Shown here: piece after piece, positions 29,030 to 38,374 of the stretch
Numbering within the stretch: position 1 is the first letter of the stretch
Layout: every line of letters starts with the position of its first letter
Origin: Corynebacterium yonathiae
GTDB taxonomy: Bacteria > Actinomycetota > Actinomycetes > Mycobacteriales > Mycobacteriaceae
Length of the DNA: 64,000 nucleotides
Reading direction: 5' to 3'
Assembly (NCBI RefSeq): GCF_022288805.1
Contig: NZ_JAKOPM010000002.1
Location: forward strand, 259,846-323,845
The notes under the pieces: generated by a model
What the model was told of the DNA's origin: nothing
What the model saw: only the letters and a program-made list of their open reading frames with translations
Databases searched by the model: none
Program-made: the position numbers and the translations under genes

Positions 29030-30263
29030 AGGTAGCGACGCCGTCCATCGCGGCCTCGACCTCCTCCTGCGGCGGCAGGGTTGGGGCGAGGCGGATATTG
29101 CGGTCATTATCGTCCTGACCATAAGGGAAGGCCGAGCCAGCCTGGGTGAGCAGGATACCGGCATCGCGCGCAAGCTCCCAGACGCGGTTGGCGGTGCCAT
29201 CGACGACGTCGAGCGAGATGAAGTAGCCGCCCTTCGGGTTGGTCCACTGCGCCACCTCGTACTCGCCAAGGCGCTTTTCCAGGATGCGCAGCACCGCATC
29301 AAACTTCGGCTTAATCAGCGCGGCGTGGCGACGCATCACCGCGCGCACCCCTTCTGCGGAGCCGAAGAACTCGTGGTGTGCCAGCTGGTTGATCTTATTG
29401 GGGCCGATGCCACGAATGCCGGCGTGCTCTAGGTACCACTCGAGGTTATCCTCCGAGGTGCCGAAGAAACCCACGCCCGCGCCCGCGAAGGTAATTTTCG
29501 AGGTGGAAGACATGGCCCAGAAGCGGTTCGGGTTGCCTTCTTCCGCGGCGATGTCCAGGATTGGCAGGATTTCCGGGAAGTCCTCGGTCAGAGTATGCAC
29601 GGCATAGGCGTTATCCCACACGATGCGGAAATCCGGTGCGCCGGCCTGCATGCGGGCGAGCCGGCGGGCCTTGTCCTCAGAAATCACGGCGCCGGTGGGG
29701 TTAGCGAACATCGGCACGACCCACATGCCCTTGACTGTCGGGTCCGCCACCAGCTTTTCGACGGCCTCTACATCCGGCCCGTCTTCCTCCATCGGCACCG
29801 TGACCAGTTCGAATCCGAACTGCTCCGTGATGGCAAAGTGGCGGTCATAGCCCGGCACTGGGCAGATCCACTTGAGCTTTTCTTCCTTGCTCCACGGCTG
29901 CGCGGAGTCATTGGTGCCGAAGAGAAATGCCCACGAAATCAGGTCGAACATGATGTTCAGCGAGGAAGAGTCTGCGGCTACAAGCAGCTCCGGGTCCATG
30001 TTGGTCAGCTTGCCCCAGATGTCGCGCAGTTCCTTGATGCCCTTTTGGTTGCCGTAGTTACGCAGGTCGTTTCCGGCCGCATCGGTGTAATGGCCCAGTC
30101 CGGGCAGGGCGAGGAGATCATTGGAGAGGTCCAGCTGCGCCTTGGCTGGCTTGCCGCGGGTCAGGTCCAATTTCAGGCCCTTAGCCTTAAGATCCTCGTA
30201 GTCTTTACGGACCTGGGCAGCGAGCTCAGTTAGTTCGGACGATTCCAAAGTAAGAAGCGACAT
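28992..30263 (-). CDS. aspT: Aspartate aminotransferase (AspT type)
   Basis: A 423-residue PLP enzyme that interconverts aspartate and oxaloacetate with glutamate/2-oxoglutarate. It belongs to the distinct class I branch typified by the C. glutamicum enzyme. Visible are LTRGKPAKAQLDLS near the N-terminus, the ANPTGAVIS motif, DNAYAVHTL and the Schiff-base lysine K256 in SSTSKITFAGAG. Cytoplasmic. It stands upstream of the hypothetical gene and dnaX, as in C. glutamicum. ATG 30263. Confidence 0.93.
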   Translation of the reverse strand: MSLLTLESSELTELAAQVRKDYEDLKAKGLKLDLTRGKPAKAQLDLSNDLLALPGLGHYTDAAGNDLRNYGNQKGIKELRDIWGKLTNMDPELLVAADSSSLNIMFDLISWAFLFGTNDSAQPWSKEEKLKWICPVPGYDRHFAITEQFGFELVTVPMEEDGPDVEAVEKLVADPTVKGMWVVPMFANPTGAVISEDKARRLARMQAGAPDFRIVWDNAYAVHTLTEDFPEILPILDIAAEEGNPNRFWAMSSTSKITFAGAGVGFFGTSEDNLEWYLEHAGIRGIGPNKINQLAHHEFFGSAEGVRAVMRRHAALIKPKFDAVLRILEKRLGEYEVAQWTNPKGGYFISLDVVDGTANRVWELARDAGILLTQAGSAFPYGQDDNDRNIRLAPTLPPQEEVEAAMDGVATCVLLAAVEKLGA

Positions 30264-30330
30264 GCGTATGTCTACCTTCCATGTATAGGGCGACTTTTAG
30301 CCCCCAATAGTAACGCACGCCATACAAAAA

Positions 30331-30423
30331 GGGGACCCCGCGCACCCGCCAGAGCCTCCTGACCCTTGCTGCATTCCTGCCCTGGGGGAGTTCAGAGGAT
30401 GGACGCCACGCGGAATCCTCCCC
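30331..30423 (-). ncRNA. ffs: SRP RNA (4.5S-type)
   Basis: On the minus strand the conserved SRP54-binding apical region reads CAGGGCAGGAATGCAGCAAG, with the asymmetric and symmetric loops of bacterial small SRP RNA. GGGGAGG... at the 5' end pairs with ...GGGGTCCCC at the 3' end. The five A bases at 30326-30330 give a TTTTT terminator on this strand. Ends are estimated from pairing. Confidence 0.92.
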
Positions 30424-30600
30424 TTACTTTAACGCCCGAGCGCCGGTTTAGCCAAATGGACCTCCGCGCACACGACCAGACGCCGGCTTCCGGAGCACGA
30501 ACCAACACCCAACCGCCACAAAGCCTCTATAGTTCCCTAAAAATTAGCTCTGACCTGGCGATTGGTAAAATAATTGCCACGGCTGCTAATGTTTCTTCTC

Positions 30601-30689
30601 GGAGGATTCGACTAGCGGCCTATGTCACACGCCTGGAACGCGTGCGGGGTTCACGCCCCTCGTGGGTTCAAATCCCACATCCTCCGCCA
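30601..30689 (+). tRNA. tRNA-Ser (anticodon GGA)
   Basis: Acceptor GGAGGAT/ATCCTCC, anticodon stem CACGC/GCGTG with loop CTGGAAC (anticodon GGA), a long class II variable arm (GCGGGGTTCACGCCCCT), T arm GTGGGTTCAAATCCCAC and encoded CCA. Confidence 0.96.
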
Positions 30690-30693
30690 GAGG

Positions 30694-30735
30694 AAATCCC
30701 GGTTCCTGCTTTTATAGCAAGGAGCCGGGATTTTT
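30694..30735 (+). terminator. Terminator of tRNA-Ser(GGA)
   Basis: AAATCCCGG (30694-30702) pairs with CCGGGATTT (30725-30733), with further pairing inside; TTTTTG follows. Confidence 0.88.
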
Positions 30736-30794
30736 GTTATATCTGCTCGGCGCGGGCGGGCGCTCGGCCGCACTAGCCGACGCCGCGTTAACCG

Positions 30795-31130
30795 CTAATC
30801 GATGACCGGCGGTTCGTAGCCATCCGCCTTAAGCCAAGCAACGTGCGGCGGCGTATTCATCCCCCACTCGGTACGCGCCCAAAGGAAGGCCTGGGAAACC
30901 TCGGCCTCAGAATAGCCCCCATCGCGCAGGTATTGCCGGAAACCATTGGGGCCAGGGTCTTTGATCCAGAGCCAGACGTAGTCGTCGAGGGAGTCGTCGG
31001 CAAGCAAGCCCTCCATCCCTTCTGGAACGTATTCACGCTCGGCGCGCACGCGGTCCACTAGGTCTTGGTCGAGGAAATCATAGAGATAATCCAGCGCATC
31101 CTCGAGCTGGGCATAATCGAAGGCGTCCAT
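30795..31130 (-). CDS. Small acidic protein of unknown function
   Basis: A 111-residue acidic, Trp/Tyr-rich protein (MDAFDYAQLEDALDYLYDFLDQDL... and RTEWGMNTPPHVAWLKADGYEPP). No signal peptide or membrane helix, so it is probably cytoplasmic. I do not recognise it. ATG 31130 was chosen because TAGGCT lies 7 nt upstream and because the longer frame would overlap the nhaP-like gene. It is the last gene behind gluQ and nhaP-like on the minus strand, 10 bp after the antiporter stop. Confidence 0.7.
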   Translation of the reverse strand: MDAFDYAQLEDALDYLYDFLDQDLVDRVRAEREYVPEGMEGLLADDSLDDYVWLWIKDPGPNGFRQYLRDGGYSEAEVSQAFLWARTEWGMNTPPHVAWLKADGYEPPVID

Positions 31131-31140
31131 GCCGCCTAGC

Positions 31141-32721
31141 CTAGTGGCGCTTGGTACCCAAGACCATGCGGTCAATTTCCTCGAGCACCTCGTCTACGAT
31201 GGCCGGATTATAGGCGCGGTAGCCGCGCATGCGCAGCAGTTCCTCCTGTGCGGCCGTCAGAGCCGTCCGGCGGGCCTCCAAAGCCACGTGGCGGAACTGC
31301 CAGGCGCGTTGCTTGCGGGAGTCTTCGGAAACATCCTCGCCATCGCCTAGGCGGTCTTCGAACCACTGCATCACGTTGGCAGAAATCTCGGGGTCGACCT
31401 TTTCGGCGTCGGGCGCTATATGCCCATCAGGCCGGAAGTGCGACAGTGCCTCGATGCTGGCAGCACGCGCACGGGCAACAACGGCAGCGCGCATCTTATC
31501 GCTGGCAATCTGGGAGGCCTCCGTGAGGTCCAGGCGCTCCATCAGCCATGGCAGCAGCAAACCGGGAACCACCATCGTGACCAGCAAGACGGTGAGTGCG
31601 ATGACCGCGAGCTCGTGGTGGAAACTGAACACACCGGCCGGGATGGACAAAACCAGCGCTAAGGTGACGAGGCCGCGCATGCCGGACCACGTCATCAGCA
31701 GCACCTCCTGGAGACGCAGCGGCGCAACCCGCGGGCGGCCGCGAGAGACATTGATGCGGTAGTAGATGTACATCCACACCAAACGGACGATAAAGGCCAC
31801 AAGGGACAAGATGACGCCCACAACCACCGAGTGCCACAGGTCCGAGCCCACTTCCCCGATGGCGGTATTGACCGTCAGGCCAATGAGCCCGAAGGCCACG
31901 CCGGTAAAGAGCAGCTCGATGGTCTCCCAGAAAGACTGACCGGAAAGACGGTCCTCGGCCTGGATATCGGCGCGAGAATTTAGCTCCACGGCTGCAATGA
32001 CCACGGCGATAACGCCGGAGGCACCGAGTTCCTCCGCGATGAGGTAGACGGCGAACGGCGTCACCCAGGTCAGTGCGTTGCGCGCGGTGACGTCGTGGAC
32101 ATGAGTGATAAACAGCGCCACCAGCCGGCCGACGACCCAGCCCAGGCCGCCCGCGACGAATGCGGAGTAGAAGAAGTTCAGCACGCCGCCACCGAAGGAG
32201 AGCTCATCGCCTTGGGTTACCGCCGTCAAGGCAAGGTTGAAGGCGACGATAGAGGCGGCATCGTTAAACAGGCCTTCGGTCTGCAAGGTAGTGATAATAC
32301 GCCGCGGGATGCCGGCGGGTTCGGCCACAGCATCAACTGCGACGGGGTCCGGTGGCGCGATGGCCGCACCGATAAGGATGGCCGCTGCCAGACTAATGCC
32401 CGGCAGGAAAGCATAGGCCGTGGCACCAACGGCCAGCGTGGTGGCGACAACCAACAGCACGGATAGGCTCAGGATGGTCACCCATTGCTCGCGGATAACG
32501 CCCCACGAGGTACGCCGGGCCAGCGCCCACAGCAGCGGCGGCAGAAAAATCGGCAGGATGAGTTCGGTGGGCGGCTCAAATCTGGGTAGCCCCGGCACGA
32601 AGACGGCGCAGGCGGTGATGATAGTCAGCAACGCCGGCCACGGCAGCCCAATCTTGTCGCCGATGGCGACGACGAATACGGTCAGCAGCATGAGCCCAAT
32701 GAGCACCAGAAGAACGTCCAT
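31141..32721 (-). CDS. CPA1-family sodium/proton antiporter
   Basis: A 526-residue cation:proton antiporter with about 12 membrane helices and a cytoplasmic C-terminal domain of about 110 residues. Family motifs include IGAAIAPPDPVAVDAVAEPAGIPRRIITTLQTEGLFNDAASIVAF, the ND pair region used for ion exchange in CPA1 proteins, and TWSGMRGLVTLALVLSIP. It exports Na+ (or K+) in exchange for protons. TAAAAT lies 8 nt before ATG 32721. It starts 11 bp after gluQ, likely in the same operon. Confidence 0.88.
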   Translation of the reverse strand: MDVLLVLIGLMLLTVFVVAIGDKIGLPWPALLTIITACAVFVPGLPRFEPPTELILPIFLPPLLWALARRTSWGVIREQWVTILSLSVLLVVATTLAVGATAYAFLPGISLAAAILIGAAIAPPDPVAVDAVAEPAGIPRRIITTLQTEGLFNDAASIVAFNLALTAVTQGDELSFGGGVLNFFYSAFVAGGLGWVVGRLVALFITHVHDVTARNALTWVTPFAVYLIAEELGASGVIAVVIAAVELNSRADIQAEDRLSGQSFWETIELLFTGVAFGLIGLTVNTAIGEVGSDLWHSVVVGVILSLVAFIVRLVWMYIYYRINVSRGRPRVAPLRLQEVLLMTWSGMRGLVTLALVLSIPAGVFSFHHELAVIALTVLLVTMVVPGLLLPWLMERLDLTEASQIASDKMRAAVVARARAASIEALSHFRPDGHIAPDAEKVDPEISANVMQWFEDRLGDGEDVSEDSRKQRAWQFRHVALEARRTALTAAQEELLRMRGYRAYNPAIVDEVLEEIDRMVLGTKRH

Positions 32722-32732
32722 GGGCCTAGATT

Positions 32733-33626
32733 TTACCCCCGCCAGGTATAGGGCTTTGGGCTTAAGCGGTCGGGCTCGAATTGCGCTAGCAGCTCTGCGG
32801 CACTGACGGCTTCGTATCCCAGCGAGACTGCCAATTGCTTTACGACGTCCCCCACCTCCCCCATCTCCCGCATGGTCACCGCCCCATCGCGCTTGGCCAG
32901 ACGCTCGCCGGATTCATTGAGCACGAGCGGGACGTGGATATACTCCGGCGCTTCGATGCCGAGCAATGAGGCGAGGTAGGCCTGGCGCGGCGCGGAGGAG
33001 AGCAAGTCATCGCCGCGGACCACCTGGTCAATGCCCTGGAAGGCATCGTCGACGACGACGGCCAAGTTATACGCCCAACCGGTGTCCTGGCCGCCGCGGC
33101 GCAGGATGAAGTCATCGACGTCGCCGGTATAGGTGCCGTGGAGGGCGTCGTGGATGGTGAAAGTGGGGACGTCGGCAAGCAGGCGCAGGGCGGGCTGGCG
33201 ATTCTGGGCAGCAAGCTCGGCACGCTTGACCGCCCGCTGGTCCTCGGTGAGGTTGCGGCAGGTGCCCGGGTACTGGCCAGGGATGGCGTGTGGGGCGCGG
33301 GAGGCCTCGCGGATGTCCTTACGCGAGCAGTAGCACTCGTAGGTGGGCAGCTGGGCCAAGGCCTGCTCATAAGCGGCGTCACGATCCTGCTGGTAGATGA
33401 CTTCGCCGTCCCAATCCAGCCCGAGCGCGCGCAGGTCCGCGAGCTGGCGCTCGGCCGCCTCCGGGGAAGAGCGCTGCTTATCGATGTCCTCCACGCGCAC
33501 CACAAAGCGCCGACCCGTCGACCGAGCGAAAAGCCACGCTAGAAGCGCCGTGCGGAGGTTGCCAAAGTGCAGATCGCCCGAGGGACTCGGCGCGTAGCGG
33601 CCGGCGCCGGTAGTCGCAGAATTCAT
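32733..33626 (-). CDS. gluQ: Glutamyl-Q tRNA(Asp) synthetase
   Basis: A 297-residue paralogue of glutamyl-tRNA synthetase without an anticodon-binding domain. It activates glutamate and attaches it to queuosine in tRNA-Asp. Visible are [27 protein letters not shown] (HIGH-type motif), the zinc-binding Cys set in [13 protein letters not shown] and PGTCR, and LAKRDGA replacing KLSKR. Start ATG 33626, with TAGACT 6 nt upstream. It diverges from the queuine-type transporter by only 33 bp, and tgt is next; together they point to queuosine metabolism. Confidence 0.93.
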   Translation of the reverse strand: MNSATTGAGRYAPSPSGDLHFGNLRTALLAWLFARSTGRRFVVRVEDIDKQRSSPEAAERQLADLRALGLDWDGEVIYQQDRDAAYEQALAQLPTYECYCSRKDIREASRAPHAIPGQYPGTCRNLTEDQRAVKRAELAAQNRQPALRLLADVPTFTIHDALHGTYTGDVDDFILRRGGQDTGWAYNLAVVVDDAFQGIDQVVRGDDLLSSAPRQAYLASLLGIEAPEYIHVPLVLNESGERLAKRDGAVTMREMGEVGDVVKQLAVSLGYEAVSAAELLAQFEPDRLSPKPYTWRG

Positions 33627-33659
33627 GCCCACAGTCTACGGGCTGGCACAATGGCGGGC

Positions 33660-34334
33660 ATGGAAAAACCAACCAGCGCTGAGGTGCGCTTCATTCCCGT
33701 CCGCTCCACCCTCTACCCCTGGCTGGTCACCGTGTTTGTGGTGACCTTCCTGATTTCCAATATCAATGCCACCAAGGGTGTACAGCTCGGCCCGCTGGTA
33801 ACCGACGGCGCCTTCTTCCTGTTCCCGCTGGCCTATATCGTCGGCGACGTGCTCTCCGAGTGCTATGGCTTTAAATCCACCCGGCGCGCGGTCTATATCG
33901 GCTTCGCGATGGCCATCTTGGCGGCCGTGTGCTTCTATATCGCCATCTGGCTGCCGGCGGCCGATTTCTACGAGGGCCAAGAAGCATTCGCAGCCACGCT
34001 CGGCCTGATGCCGCAGATTCTGGCCGCCTCGCTAGCCGGCTATCTCGTGGGCCAGCTGCTCAACGCTTGGACGCTGACCGCAATGAAGAAGCGCTCGGGC
34101 GAAAAGGGCCTCTTTTCGCGCCTTATCGCTTCTACCGTGGTGGGCGAATTTGGCGATACATTGCTGTTTTGCGCCATCGCCGCGCCGGTAATCGGCGTGG
34201 ATACCGTGGGTGGTTTCATCAACTACGTCATCGTGGGATTCGTCTGGAAGACCCTGATGGAGGCCGTCATGCTGCCGGTGACGGCCGCGGTCATCAAGTG
34301 GGTGAAGAAGCGCGAGGATTACTTGCCGGCGTAG
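33660..34334 (+). CDS. YhhQ/VUT-family queuosine-precursor transporter
   Basis: A 224-residue protein with six membrane helices of the YhhQ (VUT, COG1738) family, transporters for preQ0, preQ1 or queuine. Visible: TVFVVTFLISNINATKGVQLGP, FFLFPLAYIVGDVLSECYGFKSTRRAVYIGF and TVVGEFGDTLLFCAIA, all typical. The start ATG 33660 is 7 nt after CACAAT (33647-33652). It stands between gluQ and tgt and overlaps the convergent tgt end by 16 bp. This placement supports a salvage role for an imported queuosine base. Confidence 0.92.
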   Translation: MEKPTSAEVRFIPVRSTLYPWLVTVFVVTFLISNINATKGVQLGPLVTDGAFFLFPLAYIVGDVLSECYGFKSTRRAVYIGFAMAILAAVCFYIAIWLPAADFYEGQEAFAATLGLMPQILAASLAGYLVGQLLNAWTLTAMKKRSGEKGLFSRLIASTVVGEFGDTLLFCAIAAPVIGVDTVGGFINYVIVGFVWKTLMEAVMLPVTAAVIKWVKKREDYLPA

Positions 34335-35563
34335 TAGCGGCCGAGGAATTCATCGCGGTAGGCCTCGTAGTAGCCACCGTCGATCGCGGCGCGGATATTG
34401 TCCACTAGCCGAATCATGAATTCCACGTTGTGGATGGTGCACAGCGTGCCCGCGAGGAATTCCTTCGCCTTGAGCAGGTGGTGCAGGTAGGCGCGGGAGT
34501 AATTCTCAGATACGTAGCCGCCGAATTCCTCGTCGACGCCAGCGAAATCGCGCTTAAAGCGCGCATTGGTGAGGTTCATGCGGCCGTCGAGGGTGTAGAC
34601 GCCGCCGCGGCGCGCTAGGCGGGTCGGCGCCACGCAGTCGAAGGTATCGGCGCCGGCCTCGACGGCAGTGAAGATATCGTCCGGCTCGGAGATGCCGAGC
34701 AGGTGGCGCGGCTTGTCCTCGGGTAGCTCATCGCAGACCCAGCCGACAATGGTGCCCAGGTTTTCCTTCTCCAGCGCGCCGCCGATGCCAAAACCGCCAA
34801 AGCCGCGCTTGCCTTCCTCCCGGGCGGCGCGGTCGAGGTCGAGCAGGCCACGGGTGGCCTGGCGGCGCAGATCCTCATATTGCGCGCCCTGAACGACGCC
34901 CCACAAGGACTGCTTCGGGCGATGGGCACGCTCCCGGGTGAGGCGGTCGTGCTCGTCTAGGCAGCGCTTCGCCCAGCGGTGCGTGCGGGCGACGGATTCT
35001 TCTTGGTAGGTGCGCGTATCAACGAGCGTGGTCAGCTCATCGAAGGCGAACATAATATCCGCGCCCAGCCCGTGCTGAATCTGCATGGACTTCTCAGGCG
35101 TGAAGCGGTGCTTGGAGCCGTCGATAACGGATTTGAAATCCACGCCGTCCTCGTCCACCTGCGCCATACGTTCTTTCTTGGCGGCGCGGATGTCCTTATC
35201 GCTAAGTTCCGCGATATCCATCGCAAGGACCTTCTTGAAACCTACGCCCAGCGACATCACCTGAAATCCGCCGGAGTCGGTGTAGGTCGGTCCGTGCCAG
35301 TTTTCGAACTCCGCCACGCCGCCGGCCTCGTCCACGATGTCGTGGCCTGGCTGCAGATAAAGGTGGTACGCATTCGACAGGATGGCTTGCGCGCCGGTGG
35401 AGCGAATCTGCTCCGGAGTCAGGGTCTTTACCGTGGCTTTAGTGGCCACCGGGATGAAGGCTGGGGTCTGAATATCGCCGTGTGGGGTGTGGATGACACC
35501 GCTGCGGCCGTGCTTGCCGGGACCTTCGGGCAGGCGCTTGCCGACGTCGAAGCTCAAGTCCAT
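34319..35563 (-). CDS. tgt: tRNA-guanine(34) transglycosylase, zinc-motif variant
   Basis: A 414-residue TGT that swaps guanine 34 for a queuosine base in GUN-anticodon tRNAs. Catalytic parts are intact: D96 in YTDSGGFQVMSLG and nucleophile D309 in TFDCVAPTR, plus WGVVQGA. However, the usual zinc site CxCxxC is EFGGYVS here (346-352), so three Cys ligands are gone; only H378 in CTIHNV remains. The base-pocket segment GGLAVGE is replaced by GGALEKE (261-267). This suggests a structural and perhaps substrate variant. Its ATG is 2 bp after the mmpL stop, so the two are coupled. Confidence 0.9.
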   Translation of the reverse strand: MDLSFDVGKRLPEGPGKHGRSGVIHTPHGDIQTPAFIPVATKATVKTLTPEQIRSTGAQAILSNAYHLYLQPGHDIVDEAGGVAEFENWHGPTYTDSGGFQVMSLGVGFKKVLAMDIAELSDKDIRAAKKERMAQVDEDGVDFKSVIDGSKHRFTPEKSMQIQHGLGADIMFAFDELTTLVDTRTYQEESVARTHRWAKRCLDEHDRLTRERAHRPKQSLWGVVQGAQYEDLRRQATRGLLDLDRAAREEGKRGFGGFGIGGALEKENLGTIVGWVCDELPEDKPRHLLGISEPDDIFTAVEAGADTFDCVAPTRLARRGGVYTLDGRMNLTNARFKRDFAGVDEEFGGYVSENYSRAYLHHLLKAKEFLAGTLCTIHNVEFMIRLVDNIRAAIDGGYYEAYRDEFLGRYYAGK

Positions 35564-35565
35564 AT

Positions 35566-38145
35566 CTATTCTTCTTCCTTGTGTGCAGGGCTAGGGGTTG
35601 GGGTGGCGTGTTTAGCTTCCCATTCTTCTTCCAGGGCGGTGCCTTCGATGTCCAGGGTGGGCAGAATCTTGGCCAGCCACTTCGGCATCCACCACGTCGC
35701 GCGGCCCATAAGGAACATGGTGGCGGGGACGAGGGTCATGCGGATAAAGAAGGCGTCGAAAAGCACGCCAGCGGCCAAGGCAAAGCCGAAAATCTGAATG
35801 AAAGGCAGCGGCTGGTTAATAAACGCCACGAAGACCGAAATCATAATGATGGCTGCGGCCGTTACCACGCGGGCGCCTTGGGTAAAGCCGGTGATGGTGG
35901 CCTCATCGACGGCGCTATACCGCCCGCCGGTGCCCTCCGGGTGGCGAGAGATGTGCTCTCGCATGCGAGTGACTAGGAAGACCTGGTAGTCCATCGCGAG
36001 GCCAAAGGTCACGCCGATGAGGAAGATCGGCATGAAGGAAATCAGCGGGCCCGGCGCGGGAACCAGGTTCCACAGGCCTTCCTGCCAGACCAGAACGGTC
36101 AGACCGAAGGCGGCGCCAACGGACAGCAAGAAACCCAGGCCCGCAACCAAAGGCACGAGGATGGAGCGGAAGACCAAGAGCAGCAGCACGATGGCCAGAC
36201 CCACGACGATGGCCAGGTACGGTGCCATAGCTTCCTCGAGGCGCTCGGTGATATCGAGCTGCACAGCGGTCAGGCCGGTCAGGCCGATGTCGGTACCGGT
36301 AGCGTCCTCGATCTCGCCGGTGGCCGAGCGCAGTGCGTGCGCTACGTTGACCGTCGCGGTATCCGTAGGCGCGGTTTCCGGGGTGACCATGATCTGTGCG
36401 GCGCGCTGATCCTCGCTCAGTCCGACGATCTGCGCGTGCTTCACCCCGCCCAAGCCCTTGAGTTGGTCCGCGGCATAGAGGAAGGACGCGAGCGCGGCCT
36501 TATCCTCCGGAGAGGCATCGTCTGCAGCGTCTGCAGAGGTATCTACCACCTCAGCAGCCGGGGCAATCTCCGGCTCTGCCGCGGGTTGGTCCTGCTGCGG
36601 CTGCTCAGGCATCTCTTCTTCGGGGGCAGCATTCTCGGCCGCGTCCTGCTCCGGCGCGGGAGCAGGTGCGGGAGCGGGGGCTGGTTCGGGTTGAGACTGG
36701 GCGTCGACAAGCGGGGCCAAGGCGCCGGACTCCGCGTTGACCGTGTGGGCATCGACCACGGCGAGGAAAGGATCGTTGACGCCGGGGCCAAAGCCCTCGG
36801 ACATGAGGTCAGCGGCCTTGCGCTGGGTGGTATCGGGATTCGACGTAGTATCGGCCGGAAGGGCAAGCTCCATCTGGAGTACCGGCGCGGTCATTGCACC
36901 TAAGGAGAGCACGACCAGCGCCATAGCCAAGCCGGGGACCTTTTGGACTAGGCGCACCCAGCGGTTGCCCATAGTGGGCCCGCGGCGGCGCTTTCCCTTG
37001 CGGGTCGGGTTGCCGGCCACGCCGGGGATTCGGCCATTGAAGGCCTTATCGCCCAGCACACCCAGCATCGCGGGGATGAGCGTAAGCGACACCAATACGG
37101 CGATGGCGACGGTGCCGGCGGCGGCCAAGCCCATGGCCGTCAAGAAGCCGATGCGTGCAATGAGAAGCGCAAAAAGCGCAGTAAAGACGGTCGCGCCGGC
37201 AAAGACCACGGAGGAGCCGGCGGTTCCCACCGCCATGCCTGCGGCATCGGGCCCGTCCATGCGGCGGCGCTCGGCGCGGTAGCGCGAAAGGATAAACAGC
37301 GCATAGTCAATGCCCACGGCTAAGCCAATCATGATGGCCAGGACCGGGGTCATATTATTGAGCTCAATCCAGTGGGTGGCAATGAACATGCCCAGCGCGC
37401 CTAGTCCCACGCCGATGACGGCGGACACCAAAGGCATACCCGAGGCCACCAGGGAGCCGAAGGTAAAGATGAGCACGATAAAGGCAACGCCGAGGCCGAT
37501 GATCTCAGAGGTGGAATTGACCGCGATTTCATCGCCGAAGCCGGCACCATTGCCTTCTACCGTGAGGCCGCGGTCGCGGGCAATATTCATTGCCTCGGTA
37601 ACGGTGTCTTTATCGGCCTGCTCCACGCTATAGGGCGACTCGGCGTCGAAATTAAAGGTGGTATAGGCAATGGTCTCGTCATCATTGACCATGGCGAGGT
37701 TGTCCGCGTCCGCGCGGGCGGATGCTTCCGGCAATCCCATGTCCGTGAACTGGTGGATCACCTGGTCCTGCAATCGAGGCGAGACCTCAAGCGGGTTGCC
37801 AAAGCGCGTGGTATCGCCCATCTCTAGGTTGTCCTCGAGGTAGGAGATGGTGGCGTCGATGGCCTCGCGGTTTGCGGGATCAGAAAGCTTCTGGCCGTCT
37901 GGGGCCTTGAAGACCACGTTGACCGAGGGCGAGTTGGCAGGATTGCCGCCCTCTGGGAAGAGGTCCATGGTCTTGTAGGTGGCGTCGATGGACGGGGTTC
38001 CCTTGATGGAGAACTCACTCGTCATCGGTTTCATCAGCAAGGCGGCGGCACCGCCGACGGCGGCGAGCAGCAGTAGCCATGCCACGATGACCTTCCATTT
38101 ATGGAGGAAAGACCAACGCCCAAGACGATAAAGCAGTTTAGCCAC
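35566..38145 (-). CDS. MmpL/RND-family membrane transporter
   Basis: An 859-residue MMPL protein with about 12 helices in two halves, each with a large outside loop. Proton-relay Asp residues are visible in IGLAVGIDYALFILSRYRAE and TFGLAMDYQVFLVTRMREH. The second loop carries an Ala/Pro/Glu-rich insert (PEPAPAPAPAP through about 70 residues). Corynebacterial MmpL proteins commonly export trehalose mycolate lipids; the cargo here is not provable. GTG start at 38145. It is followed by tgt with 2 bp spacing. Confidence 0.88.
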   Translation of the reverse strand: MAKLLYRLGRWSFLHKWKVIVAWLLLLAAVGGAAALLMKPMTSEFSIKGTPSIDATYKTMDLFPEGGNPANSPSVNVVFKAPDGQKLSDPANREAIDATISYLEDNLEMGDTTRFGNPLEVSPRLQDQVIHQFTDMGLPEASARADADNLAMVNDDETIAYTTFNFDAESPYSVEQADKDTVTEAMNIARDRGLTVEGNGAGFGDEIAVNSTSEIIGLGVAFIVLIFTFGSLVASGMPLVSAVIGVGLGALGMFIATHWIELNNMTPVLAIMIGLAVGIDYALFILSRYRAERRRMDGPDAAGMAVGTAGSSVVFAGATVFTALFALLIARIGFLTAMGLAAAGTVAIAVLVSLTLIPAMLGVLGDKAFNGRIPGVAGNPTRKGKRRRGPTMGNRWVRLVQKVPGLAMALVVLSLGAMTAPVLQMELALPADTTSNPDTTQRKAADLMSEGFGPGVNDPFLAVVDAHTVNAESGALAPLVDAQSQPEPAPAPAPAPAPEQDAAENAAPEEEMPEQPQQDQPAAEPEIAPAAEVVDTSADAADDASPEDKAALASFLYAADQLKGLGGVKHAQIVGLSEDQRAAQIMVTPETAPTDTATVNVAHALRSATGEIEDATGTDIGLTGLTAVQLDITERLEEAMAPYLAIVVGLAIVLLLLVFRSILVPLVAGLGFLLSVGAAFGLTVLVWQEGLWNLVPAPGPLISFMPIFLIGVTFGLAMDYQVFLVTRMREHISRHPEGTGGRYSAVDEATITGFTQGARVVTAAAIIMISVFVAFINQPLPFIQIFGFALAAGVLFDAFFIRMTLVPATMFLMGRATWWMPKWLAKILPTLDIEGTALEEEWEAKHATPTPSPAHKEEE

Positions 38146-38275
38146 GGGTAGATGTACCTTCGCATTCGCGTGGGGGACGGGTTGAACTTTGTCCTAGTGT
38201 AGTGGCCATACCCTCTAATCCCCTATAATTTAGCCGCCGGGCAGCCCGTATTCACAGACGATGCCAAGGCAGCGG

Positions 38276-38329
38276 GCCAAAAAGAAACGTGGCCACCCGA
38301 TGCAGTCAAGGACTCGATCGGGTGGCCAC
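38276..38329 (-). terminator. Terminator of the HtaA-domain gene
   Basis: GTGGCCACCCGAT (38289-38301) and ATCGGGTGGCCAC (38317-38329) form a perfect 13-bp stem with a 15-nt loop. On the minus strand TTTCTTTTT follows. Confidence 0.92.
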
Positions 38330-38374
38330 GGCGGAGCGGCGTAGATAATTCTGCCGCGAGAGAACGCTCGCTGT

